Shown: piece after piece, positions 18,196 to 26,760 of the stretch
Numbering within the stretch: the first letter of the stretch is position 1
Layout of the letters: the number at the start of each line of letters is the position of its first letter
Origin: CAJWKT01 sp964465375
Lineage (GTDB): Bacteria > Pseudomonadota > Gammaproteobacteria > Steroidobacterales > Rariloculaceae
Assembly: GCA_964465375.1 (NCBI GenBank)
Contig: CAYXIJ010000015.1
Location: 1-53,666, forward strand
Direction of reading: 5' to 3'
DNA length: 53,666 nucleotides
Translations under genes and position numbers: made by a program
Notes under the pieces: generated by a model
Database searches by the model: none
The model's input: the letters and a program-made list of their open reading frames with translations, nothing else
Told to the model about the DNA's origin: nothing

Positions 18196-18906
18196 TTAAC
18201 GACTACCTTTTTTCTTTTTGGTCGCATTCTTCTTGGTTGCGACTTTTTCGGTCCTTGGTTTTTTTGGGACCTTTTTTTTGCTTACATTTTTCTTAGTCTT
18301 AACCTTTTTGCTCTTGGTCCTTGGTTTTTTTTGGACCTTTTTTTTGCTTAAACTTTTACTTTTACTAGCCGTATAAGCCTTAGAGTTTTCAGACCCTCTG
18401 GCTTTCGGATAACTCTGCAGCAAAGAATCGAGCATGAGCAAACCAGCTCCAATTGTGATCGCAGAATCAGCTACATTAAAGGCAGGAAAATATGACCCCC
18501 TGTAGTGAACGCGAATAAAATCTACTACGTGGCCTAATAGAATCCTATCAATTACATTACCAAGGGCGCCCCCCATCACCAAAGAGAGAGCTGCCGCGAG
18601 CAAATATTGCCCTTTTGAGGGAAGGCTCCTTATCCAAAAAAAAATACCGGCGCTAACCGCAAATCCAACGAGGATAAAAAACCACCGTTGCCAACCGGAG
18701 GCATCACTCAACAAACTAAATGCAGCTCCCTCATTGTGTAGCCGCATAAAATCCAGTACCGGCAGAAGTACAACGGACTCAAATTCATCCAGACGCGCAG
18801 TAATCATGCTCTTGGTCCACTGGTCCAGTGCAATAACCGCTCCGGCTAATAACAACCACCTAGAGCCACCTTTGTACAGATAGGACGGACCTAGAAGATT
18901 ACTCAT
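18196..18906 (-). CDS. lspA: Lipoprotein signal peptidase II with a lysine-rich C-terminal tail
   Basis: The inner-membrane aspartyl peptidase that removes signal peptides from prolipoproteins. Four hydrophobic segments and the two catalytic aspartates are present: D120 in GNVIDR and D147 in FNVADSAIT. The enzyme ends near residue 168; a further roughly 68 residues are almost entirely Lys, Arg, Thr, Ser, Val and Pro (SKSKSLSKKKVQKKPRTKSK and so on). The tail DNA carries a 66-bp internal duplication. LspA is normally 155-175 residues, so the tail is an addition. The ATG overlaps the ileS stop codon by four bases (ATGA), indicating coupling. Lipoproteins elsewhere in the window are its likely clients. 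Confidence 0.93.
   Translation of the reverse strand: MSNLLGPSYLYKGGSRWLLLAGAVIALDQWTKSMITARLDEFESVVLLPVLDFMRLHNEGAAFSLLSDASGWQRWFFILVGFAVSAGIFFWIRSLPSKGQYLLAAALSLVMGGALGNVIDRILLGHVVDFIRVHYRGSYFPAFNVADSAITIGAGLLMLDSLLQSYPKARGSENSKAYTASKSKSLSKKKVQKKPRTKSKKVKTKKNVSKKKVPKKPRTEKVATKKNATKKKKGSR
18250..18357. repeat. 66-bp-period duplication inside the lspA 3' end
   Basis: Positions 18250-18291 and 18316-18357 are near-identical 42-base units (39 of 42 identical) rich in T runs of seven or eight on the + strand. The 66-bp period equals 22 codons, so the reading frame is kept. On the coding strand the repeat encodes the KKxxKKPRT portions of the lysine-rich tail. Long homopolymers make the segment prone to slippage and assembly error. 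Confidence 0.85.
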
Positions 18907-21728
18907 GCGTAAACTCGCCTCTCATCTTGTCCCTCTACATTACCTACGCACCGCTGGCAAAGTTCTGGGTGATCAGTATTGTGGCCTACATCAATGCGCC
19001 GATGCCAACAACGTACACATTTCTTGGCTTGACTGGGACTCACCTTTAGCCAGAAATGCACTGCATCTGGCTCTCCCACTGATACAGCATTTTCGGGTCG
19101 CTCATTATCGGAATACACACTTACCTCAGAGGTAATAAAAATAAAACGTAATTCCTCATTTAGCATCAAAAGTGTGTCTTTCAGAGGCTTCGGGCAATAG
19201 AGACTAACTTCGGCATCTAGGGACGAGCCAATCTCACCTGCCATTCGTAAAATTTCAATTTCCTTCGAAACACCCTGCCGAACTTCCAGTAACTCTGACC
19301 AATCAACGGGCTCCCGACCAGAAAACGTAGGTACCTCTGCCCAAGTCGAAAGAAAAACAGAGTTGCCCCTCTTACCGGGAAGTTCGTGCCATATTTCCTC
19401 AGCAGTAAAACTCAAAATTGGCGCTAACCATCTAACCATTGCCTCAGCGGTGTAATACATGGCCGTCTGAGCAGATCGCCTCGCAACACTGTTGGGGGGT
19501 GTAGTGTAAAGACGATCTTTAATAACATCGAGATAAAAGCCACCCATCTCGACAACACAAAAGTTGTACACTTTGTGATAAATATGATGAAAATCAAAAT
19601 TTTCGTAGGCCTCCAGTACTGTCTTTTGAAGGGCGCTCACTTCACCCAATACCCACCGATCCAGGGATACCATTTCCTCTAACGACACATCACTGGTGCG
19701 TGGCTCAAAATCATGCAAATTGCCAAGCAAAAAGCGCTGCGTATTACGCATACGCCGGTAGGCGTCGGAAATACGCTTTAGGATTTCCTGAGAAACACTC
19801 ATCTCGGTCCGATAATCTGTTGCTGCAACCCAAAGTCTCAGAATATCTGCCCCTAAAGTTTTATAAATTTTCTGAGGCTCAATTACGTTACCAAGCGATT
19901 TCGACATTTTATGGCCCTGTTCATCTACGGTGAATCCGTGCGTCAAAACTTCCTTGTATGGTGCGCGGCCGTACATGCCTACTGATGTAACAAGGCTCGA
20001 TTGAAACCAACCCCTATGTTGATCAGAGCCTTCTAGGTACAGGTCCGCGGGCATGGAAACCTCATCTCGCAAAGTGCTAACCACATGGTGACTGAAGCCT
20101 GAATCCAACCAAACATCCATGACATCCGTGGTCTTTTTGTATTGGGCGGCCTCCTCACCGAGCAAATCAACAGGATTTAAATCGAACCAGGCGTCGATTC
20201 CCTTTTTTTCAACGCGCTCTGCAATTTTTAGTGCCAATGCAGGCGTATCTGGGTGTGGCTCGCCAGTTTCCTTTTGTATGAAAAGCGTAATTGGTACTCC
20301 CCATGTTCTCTGCCTAGAGATACACCAGTCAGGCCTATCACTTAGCATGCCCCGAATACGGTCCTCCCCCCAATTTGGGATCCACTGCACCGCCTCAACC
20401 GCCCCTAACGATCGCTTTCGCAGGTCCCCCAATTCCAGGCCTATAAACCACTGAGCAGTTGCACGAAAAATTACCGGGGTTCTGTGCCGCCAGCAGTGAG
20501 GATAGCTATGCCTTAGGATCTCTGTACATATAAGCGCACGCTGTCCTTTTAATAAGCCAACAATGTGATCCGTCACGGACCCAACATGGAGACCTTCTAC
20601 AAGTGGTGTGCCAGCAACGTATTTACCCTCTCCGTTTACCGGACTCTCTGCAGGCAACTCATATTTTAGGCCTAGCGCAAAATCCTCGTGACCGTGCCCC
20701 GGAGCAGTATGCACAGCACCGGTACCGGCTTCAGTGGTCACATGCTCACCAAGCACGATAGGAACATCGCGCTCATAAAATGGATGGCGAAGCCTCAATC
20801 CTTCCAGCGCGTTCCCTTTGGCAGTCCCAAGTACCTGCCATTTTTTTGCGCCGAACCGAGCTAAGACGTCATTGAGCATTTTTGAGGCAATTAATAAGCA
20901 CTCATTACCTTCACCGACATCTGTGCGCACTAGGCTGTAGCTCAGCGACTCATTCAAAGCGACTGCTTGGTTGCCGGGTAAGGTCCAAGGTGTAGTGGTC
21001 CAGATAGGCACGGATAGTCGGTCTTCACCAGAAAGCTCTGGATCCAAACCCATGTGCTCTAAGAACACCTCCTTTCCCGGCACCTCAAAACGAACATCGA
21101 TCGCTGGGGAATCTTTTTCTTCATACTCGACTTCTGCCTCAGCCAGAGCCGAGCAGCAATCCGTACACCAATGTACCGGCTTCAAGCCTCGGTAAACACT
21201 GCCTTTACCAAAAAGCTTTGCAAAGGCTCTAAGCTGTTCTGCTTCATAGCGTGGATCCATTGTGAGATAAGGGTTCTCCCAATCTGCAAGGGCCCCTAAA
21301 CGCTTAAGATCCGCGCGCTGCCCCTTGACTTGAGCGAGGGCAAAATCGCGGCACGCATTGCGAAACTCATTGGCATCTAATTTTTCACCCGCCTTGCCCA
21401 GCTTACGCTCGACCTGATGCTCGATCGGCAATCCGTGGCAGTCCCAACCTGGAACGTAGGGTGCGTCAAAACCGGACAGGGACCTCGACTTTATAACGAT
21501 ATCCTTCAGCACGTGATTGAGAGCGTGCCCCAGATGTATATTCCCATTGGCATAAGGAGGGCCATCGTGCAAAACATAACGAGGTCGTCCAGCAAATTCT
21601 CTACGAATTTGGCCATAAAGATCCTGCTCTTCCCAGCACGTAAGTATGCCTATTTCGCGCTGTGCTAGATTTGCCCTCATGGGAAAATCAGTTTTAGGCA
21701 GATTAAGGGTATCCTTATAATCAGTCAT
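18903..21728 (-). CDS. ileS: Isoleucyl-tRNA synthetase
   Basis: A class I aminoacyl-tRNA synthetase charging tRNA-Ile. All landmarks are present: the HIGH motif as GNIHLGH, the CP1 editing domain with TTPWTLPGNQAVA, the KMSKS motif in GHKMSKSLGN, the anticodon-binding helical domain, and a C-terminal zinc finger with CVRCWHRR and CQRC. The length of 941 residues is normal for proteobacteria. It sits between ribF and lspA in the conserved order. Transcription may begin upstream of murJ. Confidence 0.98.
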   Translation of the reverse strand: MTDYKDTLNLPKTDFPMRANLAQREIGILTCWEEQDLYGQIRREFAGRPRYVLHDGPPYANGNIHLGHALNHVLKDIVIKSRSLSGFDAPYVPGWDCHGLPIEHQVERKLGKAGEKLDANEFRNACRDFALAQVKGQRADLKRLGALADWENPYLTMDPRYEAEQLRAFAKLFGKGSVYRGLKPVHWCTDCCSALAEAEVEYEEKDSPAIDVRFEVPGKEVFLEHMGLDPELSGEDRLSVPIWTTTPWTLPGNQAVALNESLSYSLVRTDVGEGNECLLIASKMLNDVLARFGAKKWQVLGTAKGNALEGLRLRHPFYERDVPIVLGEHVTTEAGTGAVHTAPGHGHEDFALGLKYELPAESPVNGEGKYVAGTPLVEGLHVGSVTDHIVGLLKGQRALICTEILRHSYPHCWRHRTPVIFRATAQWFIGLELGDLRKRSLGAVEAVQWIPNWGEDRIRGMLSDRPDWCISRQRTWGVPITLFIQKETGEPHPDTPALALKIAERVEKKGIDAWFDLNPVDLLGEEAAQYKKTTDVMDVWLDSGFSHHVVSTLRDEVSMPADLYLEGSDQHRGWFQSSLVTSVGMYGRAPYKEVLTHGFTVDEQGHKMSKSLGNVIEPQKIYKTLGADILRLWVAATDYRTEMSVSQEILKRISDAYRRMRNTQRFLLGNLHDFEPRTSDVSLEEMVSLDRWVLGEVSALQKTVLEAYENFDFHHIYHKVYNFCVVEMGGFYLDVIKDRLYTTPPNSVARRSAQTAMYYTAEAMVRWLAPILSFTAEEIWHELPGKRGNSVFLSTWAEVPTFSGREPVDWSELLEVRQGVSKEIEILRMAGEIGSSLDAEVSLYCPKPLKDTLLMLNEELRFIFITSEVSVYSDNERPENAVSVGEPDAVHFWLKVSPSQAKKCVRCWHRRIDVGHNTDHPELCQRCVGNVEGQDERRVYA

Positions 21729-21765
21729 GGCATAAGACTCAGGTGATAAGTATACGTTCGCGCCT

Positions 21766-22692
21766 TTAGGCAGCTAATGCTTCTCTCGCCTCTGTAGCAT
21801 CTTTTTGCATCTGTCTTTTCATAGCATCAAGATTCGAGAACATGCGCTCTTCACGTAATCGGCGAACAAACTGCACGGTGATATAATCTCCATAGATATC
21901 GTGATCGAAATCAAAAATAAAAACCTCTAGCAACGGCTTGCCTCCTCCCACGGTAGGACGCACCCCCACACTTGCCACCGCATCAAGAGCATTTTTGTCC
22001 ACGCCAGTAACCCGAGCTGCAAAAATACCATCTATAGGTGTCTGCTGACGGTTTAGATTGACATTTGCAGTAGGAAAGCCAAGCTTCCGACCTAGGCCCA
22101 GACCGCGGATAACCCGGCCTGATATAGAGTACTCTCGGCCAAGCATCCCGCTGGCCTGTTCCATTACCCCAGCCTGCAAGGCTTCCCGAATGCCGGTGCT
22201 GCTCACCCGGCAGCCCTCCCAATAGACTGCAGGGACTACAGTAACCCCGAAACCGTATTGTTTGCCTGCAGAGCTCAAATCATCTGGCGTACCTAGCCTA
22301 TTGTAAGCAAACCGAAAGTCATGCCCGACAACAACATGTGACACATTTAAAGCTTCAACCAGAAGATGGCGGATAAAGTTCTCCGGGGTAAGATCCTGTA
22401 ATCCCGAAAAGCGGGCGCAGAACATTTCATCAACTCCGAGCTTATCCAGCAACTCAAACCGCTCGCGAAAACAGGTGAGTCGTGACGGCGGATTGGTTGG
22501 CGAAAAAAACTCTCGGGGTATAGGCTCAAAACACAAAACCAGGGATAGGCATCCATACTCGCTCGCTTTTACTTTAAGTTGGCGAACTATTTCCTGGTGT
22601 CCTAAATGCACCCCATCGTAGGCACCCACAGTGACAACTCGTCGCTGGGAGTCAAGATGTTTCAGGGCCCTTAGGTTTCTGTAAAGCCGCAT
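21766..22692 (-). CDS. ribF: Bifunctional riboflavin kinase / FMN adenylyltransferase
   Basis: Converts riboflavin to FMN and then FAD in the cytosol. The N-terminal nucleotidyltransferase half shows VTVGAYDGVHLGHQEIV, HVVVGHDFRFAYNRLG and SSTGIREAL. The C-terminal flavokinase half shows GRVIRGLGLGRKLGFPTANV and the catalytic region VGVRPTVGGGKPLLEVFIFD. The length, 308 residues, is typical. The gene lies between murJ and ileS, the standard order, and supplies the cofactor for flavoproteins here such as EtfAB and the DadA-like enzyme. Confidence 0.96.
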   Translation of the reverse strand: MRLYRNLRALKHLDSQRRVVTVGAYDGVHLGHQEIVRQLKVKASEYGCLSLVLCFEPIPREFFSPTNPPSRLTCFRERFELLDKLGVDEMFCARFSGLQDLTPENFIRHLLVEALNVSHVVVGHDFRFAYNRLGTPDDLSSAGKQYGFGVTVVPAVYWEGCRVSSTGIREALQAGVMEQASGMLGREYSISGRVIRGLGLGRKLGFPTANVNLNRQQTPIDGIFAARVTGVDKNALDAVASVGVRPTVGGGKPLLEVFIFDFDHDIYGDYITVQFVRRLREERMFSNLDAMKRQMQKDATEAREALAA

Positions 22693-22718
22693 TAGGCAAA
22701 TTTCCGCAAATTAATGAA

Positions 22719-24323
22719 CTATGTAGACGGGCCTTGATCTCTCAGCCTGAGATGCTTAGGCCTCACTCCCAGTAAATAGCAAAAGAAAAAATAGACCACC
22801 ATGCCTACTAGCACACAAGCTGCAAGGGCTTGTACTCGACCAAGAAGGCTGAGCTCTATCCAAACACCTACCTGCTCACGTAACCACACAATAGACATTG
22901 TCATAAGTGCGCAGGAGATTATTACACGGAAGAACAGGCGACCCCACCCGAGCCTAGGCAAATAAACGTCTTTTGCCCGTAATGCCCGCAATAATAGCCA
23001 TGCATTCAAAAAGGCAGATAGGGTAGTCGCCGCAGCTAAGCCGGCGTGTGGCGCAAAAAAACCTGACCGAACCATAGTAACTACCAAAATCACATTAAAG
23101 AACATATTAAGAACAAGAGCCATAACCGCAATACGAACCGGCGTACGGGTATCCTGACGAGCGAAAAAGCCTGCTGAAAGTACTTTAACCAAGATGAAGG
23201 CAATTAGGCCGAAGGCATACGCAATTAGACTTGCGCTTGCCATAGTCACATCTCGCTCAGTAAAGGCGCCACTAAAAAATATCGTGGTCAGCAGCGGCCC
23301 AGCTAACGCCATCAGCCCGAGAGTTGCTGGTAGTCCTATAACCAAAACTAAGCGAAGGGCCCAGTCCAAGACGCCAGAGAAAGCCTCCCCTGAACCTCTG
23401 GTATGTTGCTGAGAGAGGCTAGGTAGAATAACCGTCGCTAAGGCTACACCAAACATCCCAAGTGGAAACTCCATGAGTCGGTCGGAGTAATAAAGCCAGC
23501 TGACACTGCCGGCAATCAGAAAAGATGCGACTAACGTATCAAAAAGTATATTTATCTGTGCCACTGAGGAACCAAAAATAACCGGTCCCATAAGTTTTAA
23601 AATTTTCCGGACACCATCGTGAGCCCAGCCCCAGCGAGGTCGGGGCAACAATTTTAGGCGCACAAGAAATACAGCCTGAAACATAAGCTGAATGACGCCA
23701 GCTACAAAAACCCCAGCAGCAAGACCTATAGCTGGGCGGGCCATATCTGGCGCTACCCACCCAGCAAAACCAATTAACACTAGGTTAAGAAGTACCGGTG
23801 TAAAGGCCGGTACCGCAAATTTTTGATACGAATTTAAGATGGCACCACAAAGCGCAGTTAAGGAGATAAAAAAGATGTAGGGAAAGGTAAAACGGAGCAT
23901 GTCCCGCGCAAGACCGTAGCGCGGCCCCTCGTCAAGAAAGCCTGGTGCAAAAATCATAATCAAGATTGGGGCGGAAACGACACCCAACACCGTGACGACG
24001 AAAAGGATAAGCGCCAGCGTACCACTCACGCGATCAACAAGTTCACGTATCTCTTGAGGGGATCGAGTAGTGCGATACTCGGATATTACTGGCACAAATG
24101 CCTGAGAAAAGGCGCCTTCTGCAAAAAAACGTCTCAGCAAATTCGGGATCTTGAATGCCACAAAAAAGGCATCCATGGTAGCTCCAGCCCCAAACCAGTG
24201 AGAAAAGGCAACGTCCCGAGCTAGCCCAGTAATTCGGGACAATAGGGTCATGCTTCCTACAACAGAAACTGCCCTAAGAAGACCCCTTGGCTTTCCTTTC
24301 GCCGATTTTTTGGATGTACTCAT
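22719..24323 (-). CDS. murJ: Lipid II flippase MurJ (MviN)
   Basis: The MOP-superfamily flippase that moves the peptidoglycan precursor lipid II across the inner membrane. It has about 14 hydrophobic segments and the conserved start SVVGSMTLLSRITGLARD, then FFVAFKIPNLLRRFFAEGAF and GAILNSYQKFAVPAF. I chose ATG 24323, which has AAAGGA five bases upstream; the frame is open to GTG 24341. It heads the murJ-ribF-ileS-lspA run and is divergent from rpsT, as in many gammaproteobacteria. Confidence 0.96.
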   Translation of the reverse strand: MSTSKKSAKGKPRGLLRAVSVVGSMTLLSRITGLARDVAFSHWFGAGATMDAFFVAFKIPNLLRRFFAEGAFSQAFVPVISEYRTTRSPQEIRELVDRVSGTLALILFVVTVLGVVSAPILIMIFAPGFLDEGPRYGLARDMLRFTFPYIFFISLTALCGAILNSYQKFAVPAFTPVLLNLVLIGFAGWVAPDMARPAIGLAAGVFVAGVIQLMFQAVFLVRLKLLPRPRWGWAHDGVRKILKLMGPVIFGSSVAQINILFDTLVASFLIAGSVSWLYYSDRLMEFPLGMFGVALATVILPSLSQQHTRGSGEAFSGVLDWALRLVLVIGLPATLGLMALAGPLLTTIFFSGAFTERDVTMASASLIAYAFGLIAFILVKVLSAGFFARQDTRTPVRIAVMALVLNMFFNVILVVTMVRSGFFAPHAGLAAATTLSAFLNAWLLLRALRAKDVYLPRLGWGRLFFRVIISCALMTMSIVWLREQVGVWIELSLLGRVQALAACVLVGMVVYFFFCYLLGVRPKHLRLRDQGPST

Positions 24324-24347
24324 ACAGTCCTTTACTACCACACCATC

Positions 24348-24376
24348 TTGACTAAATGGCTAACCCTCCAAATAAT
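24348..24376 (+). promoter_or_regulatory. Sigma70-type promoter of rpsT
   Basis: TTGACT at 24348-24353 and AATAAT at 24371-24376, with a 17-base spacer, each match the consensus hexamers at five of six positions. A C-rich discriminator (CAGCCCCCCG) follows, as in growth-rate-controlled ribosomal promoters. Predicted transcription start is near 24383, about 40 bases before the rpsT start codon. Confidence 0.65.
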
Positions 24377-24424
24377 ACAGCCCCCCGTGAGAATTCTTGA
24401 AAGAACGGTATCGTAGGTAAGGAC

Positions 24425-24688
24425 GTGGCTAATATCCAATCAGCTAAAAAAAGAGCGCGCCAAAACGTGAGAAGACGTCTGCATAACGCAGCACTGCGCT
24501 CTAGGGTGCGGACTGCTGTTAGAAAAGTATTGAAAGCAATTGAATCTGGAGACCAGCAAGCTGCCCAGGAAAGCTTTAAGGTAGCAATCCCAGAAATTGA
24601 CCGGATGACTAACAAAAACACAATCCCAAAAAGCCGTGCAGCCCGCTACAAAAGTCAACTGAACGGAAAAATTAAGTTAATGAAATAG
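24425..24688 (+). CDS. rpsT: 30S ribosomal protein S20
   Basis: A small basic three-helix protein that binds 16S rRNA early in 30S assembly. The 87-residue sequence begins MANIQSAKKRARQNVRRRLHN and ends KSRAARYKSQLNGKIKLMK, characteristic of S20. The start is GTG with TAGG about seven bases upstream. A non-ATG start is also known for S20 in enterobacteria (TTG in E. coli), where it supports feedback control, so similar regulation is possible. Confidence 0.97.
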   Translation: MANIQSAKKRARQNVRRRLHNAALRSRVRTAVRKVLKAIESGDQQAAQESFKVAIPEIDRMTNKNTIPKSRAARYKSQLNGKIKLMK

Positions 24689-24713
24689 CGCCACTGATCG
24701 CCCCTCCACCCTC

Positions 24714-25724
24714 TCAGTCTAAACTCTCCAGATGGCGCATTACTGCCGAAGATAGTTCTTTTGTACCCTCTCCGCTCAGTCCACTAATCCCATATACCGG
24801 TTGCTTCCATTCAAGTTTCTCTACCAAGGCATCGACTCTGTGCTGTCGCTCATTTTGCGGGACAAGATCTAGCTTGTTGAAGACAAGCCAGCGAGGCTGC
24901 CGAGCTATTTCTTCTGAATACCGACCTAATTCTGCTTCAATTGTATATATATCCTCTGTTGGGTCTGCGCCATCTTGAGGGCACGCGTCAATGATGTGCA
25001 ACAGCAAACGCGTGCGTTGTAGATGCTTTAAAAACTCGACCCCTAATCCACTGCCGTCCGCTGCTCCCCTTATCAGCCCGGGAATATCTGCCACCACAAA
25101 ATTACGATCCACCTCAAGCTGCACCACACCCAGCACAGGATAGCGAGTCGTAAATGGATAATCAGCTACCTTGGGTCGAGCCGAGGAAATTGCCCGAATT
25201 AGTGTCGATTTGCCAGCATTCGGCGCTCCCAAGAGACCCACGTCGGCTAGTACCTTGAGCTCCAGGTCTAAATGTCGTGATTCACCAAGTTCACCCTGCG
25301 TAGACTGGCGCGGGGCACGATTTGTGCTGCTTTTAAAATGGCTGTTTCCGAGACCACCACGACCGCCACGTGCAACCATTAATTGTTCGCCATTTTGAGT
25401 AAGATCGCCAAGAATCTCCTCGGTATCTCTATCTGCTACTACAGTACCTTTCGGTACCTCTACGTATAGATCAGACCCAGAGACCCCCGTCATATTACGC
25501 CCAGACCCCCCTCGGCCACTTCGGGCTTTAAAGCGCCGGCGAACACGGAAATCCACCAAGCTACCCATCCCCTCCCGAACAACAAGATAAACGCTGCCAC
25601 CCCATCCACCCGACCCTCCGTCGGGGCCACCTCGAGGAATGTATTTCTCGCGTCGAAAGCTAACGCAGCCATCCCCGCCCTTGCCGGCCTGGACGTGAAT
25701 ATCTGCCTCGTCGATAAATTTCAT
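24714..25724 (-). CDS. obgE: GTPase Obg
   Basis: A ribosome-associated GTPase with roles in 50S maturation and the stringent response. The glycine-rich N-terminal OBG fold (residues 1-158, for example KGGDGCVSFRREKYIPRGGP) is followed by the G domain: G1 GAPNAGKSTLI, switch region DYPFTTRYPVLG, G3 DIPGLIRGAADG and G4 FNKLDLV. The length of 336 is short because the variable acidic C-terminal extension of enteric ObgE is mostly absent. Last gene of rplU-rpmA-obgE. Confidence 0.97.
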   Translation of the reverse strand: MKFIDEADIHVQAGKGGDGCVSFRREKYIPRGGPDGGSGGWGGSVYLVVREGMGSLVDFRVRRRFKARSGRGGSGRNMTGVSGSDLYVEVPKGTVVADRDTEEILGDLTQNGEQLMVARGGRGGLGNSHFKSSTNRAPRQSTQGELGESRHLDLELKVLADVGLLGAPNAGKSTLIRAISSARPKVADYPFTTRYPVLGVVQLEVDRNFVVADIPGLIRGAADGSGLGVEFLKHLQRTRLLLHIIDACPQDGADPTEDIYTIEAELGRYSEEIARQPRWLVFNKLDLVPQNERQHRVDALVEKLEWKQPVYGISGLSGEGTKELSSAVMRHLESLD

Positions 25725-25838
25725 GGTATTGGTATCGGGACCCAGCGATCACCAAGTCAGCGTCTGCGTGCATACCTGATCAGCACAATCTAGCATTCCA
25801 CTCATCACGCCATAACGTAGAATTACATTATGGTCAGC

Positions 25839-26099
25839 CTATTCCGGTAGCACTACACTCACAACCCTGCGGCTCTTGGGGCCCTTCGTCTGAAAAACTA
25901 CCCTGCCAGCGGCCGTTGCGTATAAAGTGTGATCACGGCCCAGACCAACATTCGCTCCAGGATGAAAGCTGGTGCCTCTCTGTCGGACGATGATATTTCC
26001 GGGTAGAACGCTTTCGCCACCATAATGCTTGATACCTAAACGTTTAGATTCAGAATCGCGACCGTTCTTGGAGCTACCACCTGCTTTTTTGTGTGCCAT
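25839..26099 (-). CDS. rpmA: 50S ribosomal protein L27
   Basis: The 86-residue protein whose N-terminus reaches the peptidyl transferase centre. The sequence starts MAHKKAGGSSKNGRDSESKR and contains GNIIVRQRGTSFHPGANVG, matching L27 closely. No N-terminal prepeptide of the Firmicutes type is present. It lies 40 bases downstream of rplU and about 110 bases upstream of obgE, the conserved gene order. Confidence 0.98.
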   Translation of the reverse strand: MAHKKAGGSSKNGRDSESKRLGIKHYGGESVLPGNIIVRQRGTSFHPGANVGLGRDHTLYATAAGRVVFQTKGPKSRRVVSVVLPE

Positions 26100-26139
26100 T
26101 TCTAGAGTCTCCAGATTTCAATCTCTCAACCAGTAATTC

Positions 26140-26577
26140 CTAGGTTTCTATATCCGCCTTTTTGGCGTCAGCCTTTTTCTTCGTTGCAGCCTTTTTCTTC
26201 GTTGCAGCCTTTTTCTTCGTTGCAGTCTTTTTCTTCGTTGCAGTCTTTTTTTCTAGCTTTTCCGCTGAACTAATAATCGAAACGATCTCTACCTCGGTAA
26301 AGGGCTGCCTATGCCCCCTTAGTCGCCTATAATTTTTTCGTCTTTTGAACTTAACTACATCAATTTTCTTTGCCCTTCCCTGCAGGGTAATCTTTGCCTG
26401 TACCTTGCTTCCAGCAATGAAGGGGGTACCAATGTCAATCTTGGAGCCTTCACCCACTAACAGAACTTGCTCAAACTCTACCGTGGCACCTTCTTGCATC
26501 TCCAATCGCTCGATGCGCAAACGCTCACCTTTGGCAGCGCGGTACTGCTTACCGCCGGTCTTGAAAACCGCGTACAT
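26140..26577 (-). CDS. rplU: 50S ribosomal protein L21 with a repetitive lysine-rich C-terminal extension
   Basis: L21 binds 23S rRNA. Residues 1-103 are a normal L21 (MYAVFKTGGKQYRAAKGERL at the start, KNYRRLRGHRQPFTEVEI near the end). A further roughly 40 residues are made of ATKKKA and TATKKK units ending in ADAKKADIET. The tail is encoded by tandem 18-bp repeats. I chose ATG 26577, which begins the conserved MYAVF and has GGGAG upstream; the frame is open to 26613. A sigma70-like promoter precedes it. Tails of this kind occur in some L21 proteins, and they resemble histone H1-like AKKA repeats; function unknown. Confidence 0.96.
   Translation of the reverse strand: MYAVFKTGGKQYRAAKGERLRIERLEMQEGATVEFEQVLLVGEGSKIDIGTPFIAGSKVQAKITLQGRAKKIDVVKFKRRKNYRRLRGHRQPFTEVEIVSIISSAEKLEKKTATKKKTATKKKAATKKKAATKKKADAKKADIET
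26171..26242. repeat. Tandem 18-bp repeat, four copies, in the rplU 3' end
   Basis: The unit GCCTTTTTCTTCGTTGCA is present three times without change at 26171-26188, 26189-26206 and 26207-26224, and a fourth time with one C-to-T change at 26225-26242. A degenerate fifth unit follows. On the coding strand each unit encodes the six residues ATKKKA (or ATKKKT). The perfect copies suggest recent expansion and likely copy-number variation between strains. Confidence 0.95.
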
Positions 26578-26631
26578 CAGAGAAACTCTCCCGCAGGCTC
26601 GGCTGCATTTCAATCGAAGATAAGGCGCCGG

Positions 26632-26660
26632 AGTTTAGTGATTTAAGCCAATTCGGTCAA
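26632..26660 (-). promoter_or_regulatory. Sigma70-type promoter of rplU-rpmA
   Basis: On the reverse strand TTGACC (26660-26655) and TAAACT (26637-26632) are separated by 17 bases, matching the consensus at five and four of six positions. The predicted start near 26625 gives a leader of about 48 bases before the L21 ATG. The region is shared with the divergent ispB gene. Confidence 0.5.
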
Positions 26661-26760
26661 TGAGTTAGCCTCAGCAAACGAAAGGTATTGATGCTTTAAT
26701 TAATTCATACGTCAAAAAACCAATCTCGCCAAGCATCAGACTATCGGGCATTATGGCCTT

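Noticed and set aside
18196..18400. The LspA tail as a frameshift artefact
   Set aside because: The tail keeps a regular 22-codon repeat with Lys/Arg-rich content over nearly 70 codons, as expected for real coding sequence. Homopolymer errors near the stop remain possible and are noted in the finding.
26171..26242. The 18-bp tandem array as a CRISPR or intergenic repeat
   Set aside because: It has no spacers, stays in frame inside rplU and encodes a regular peptide tail.
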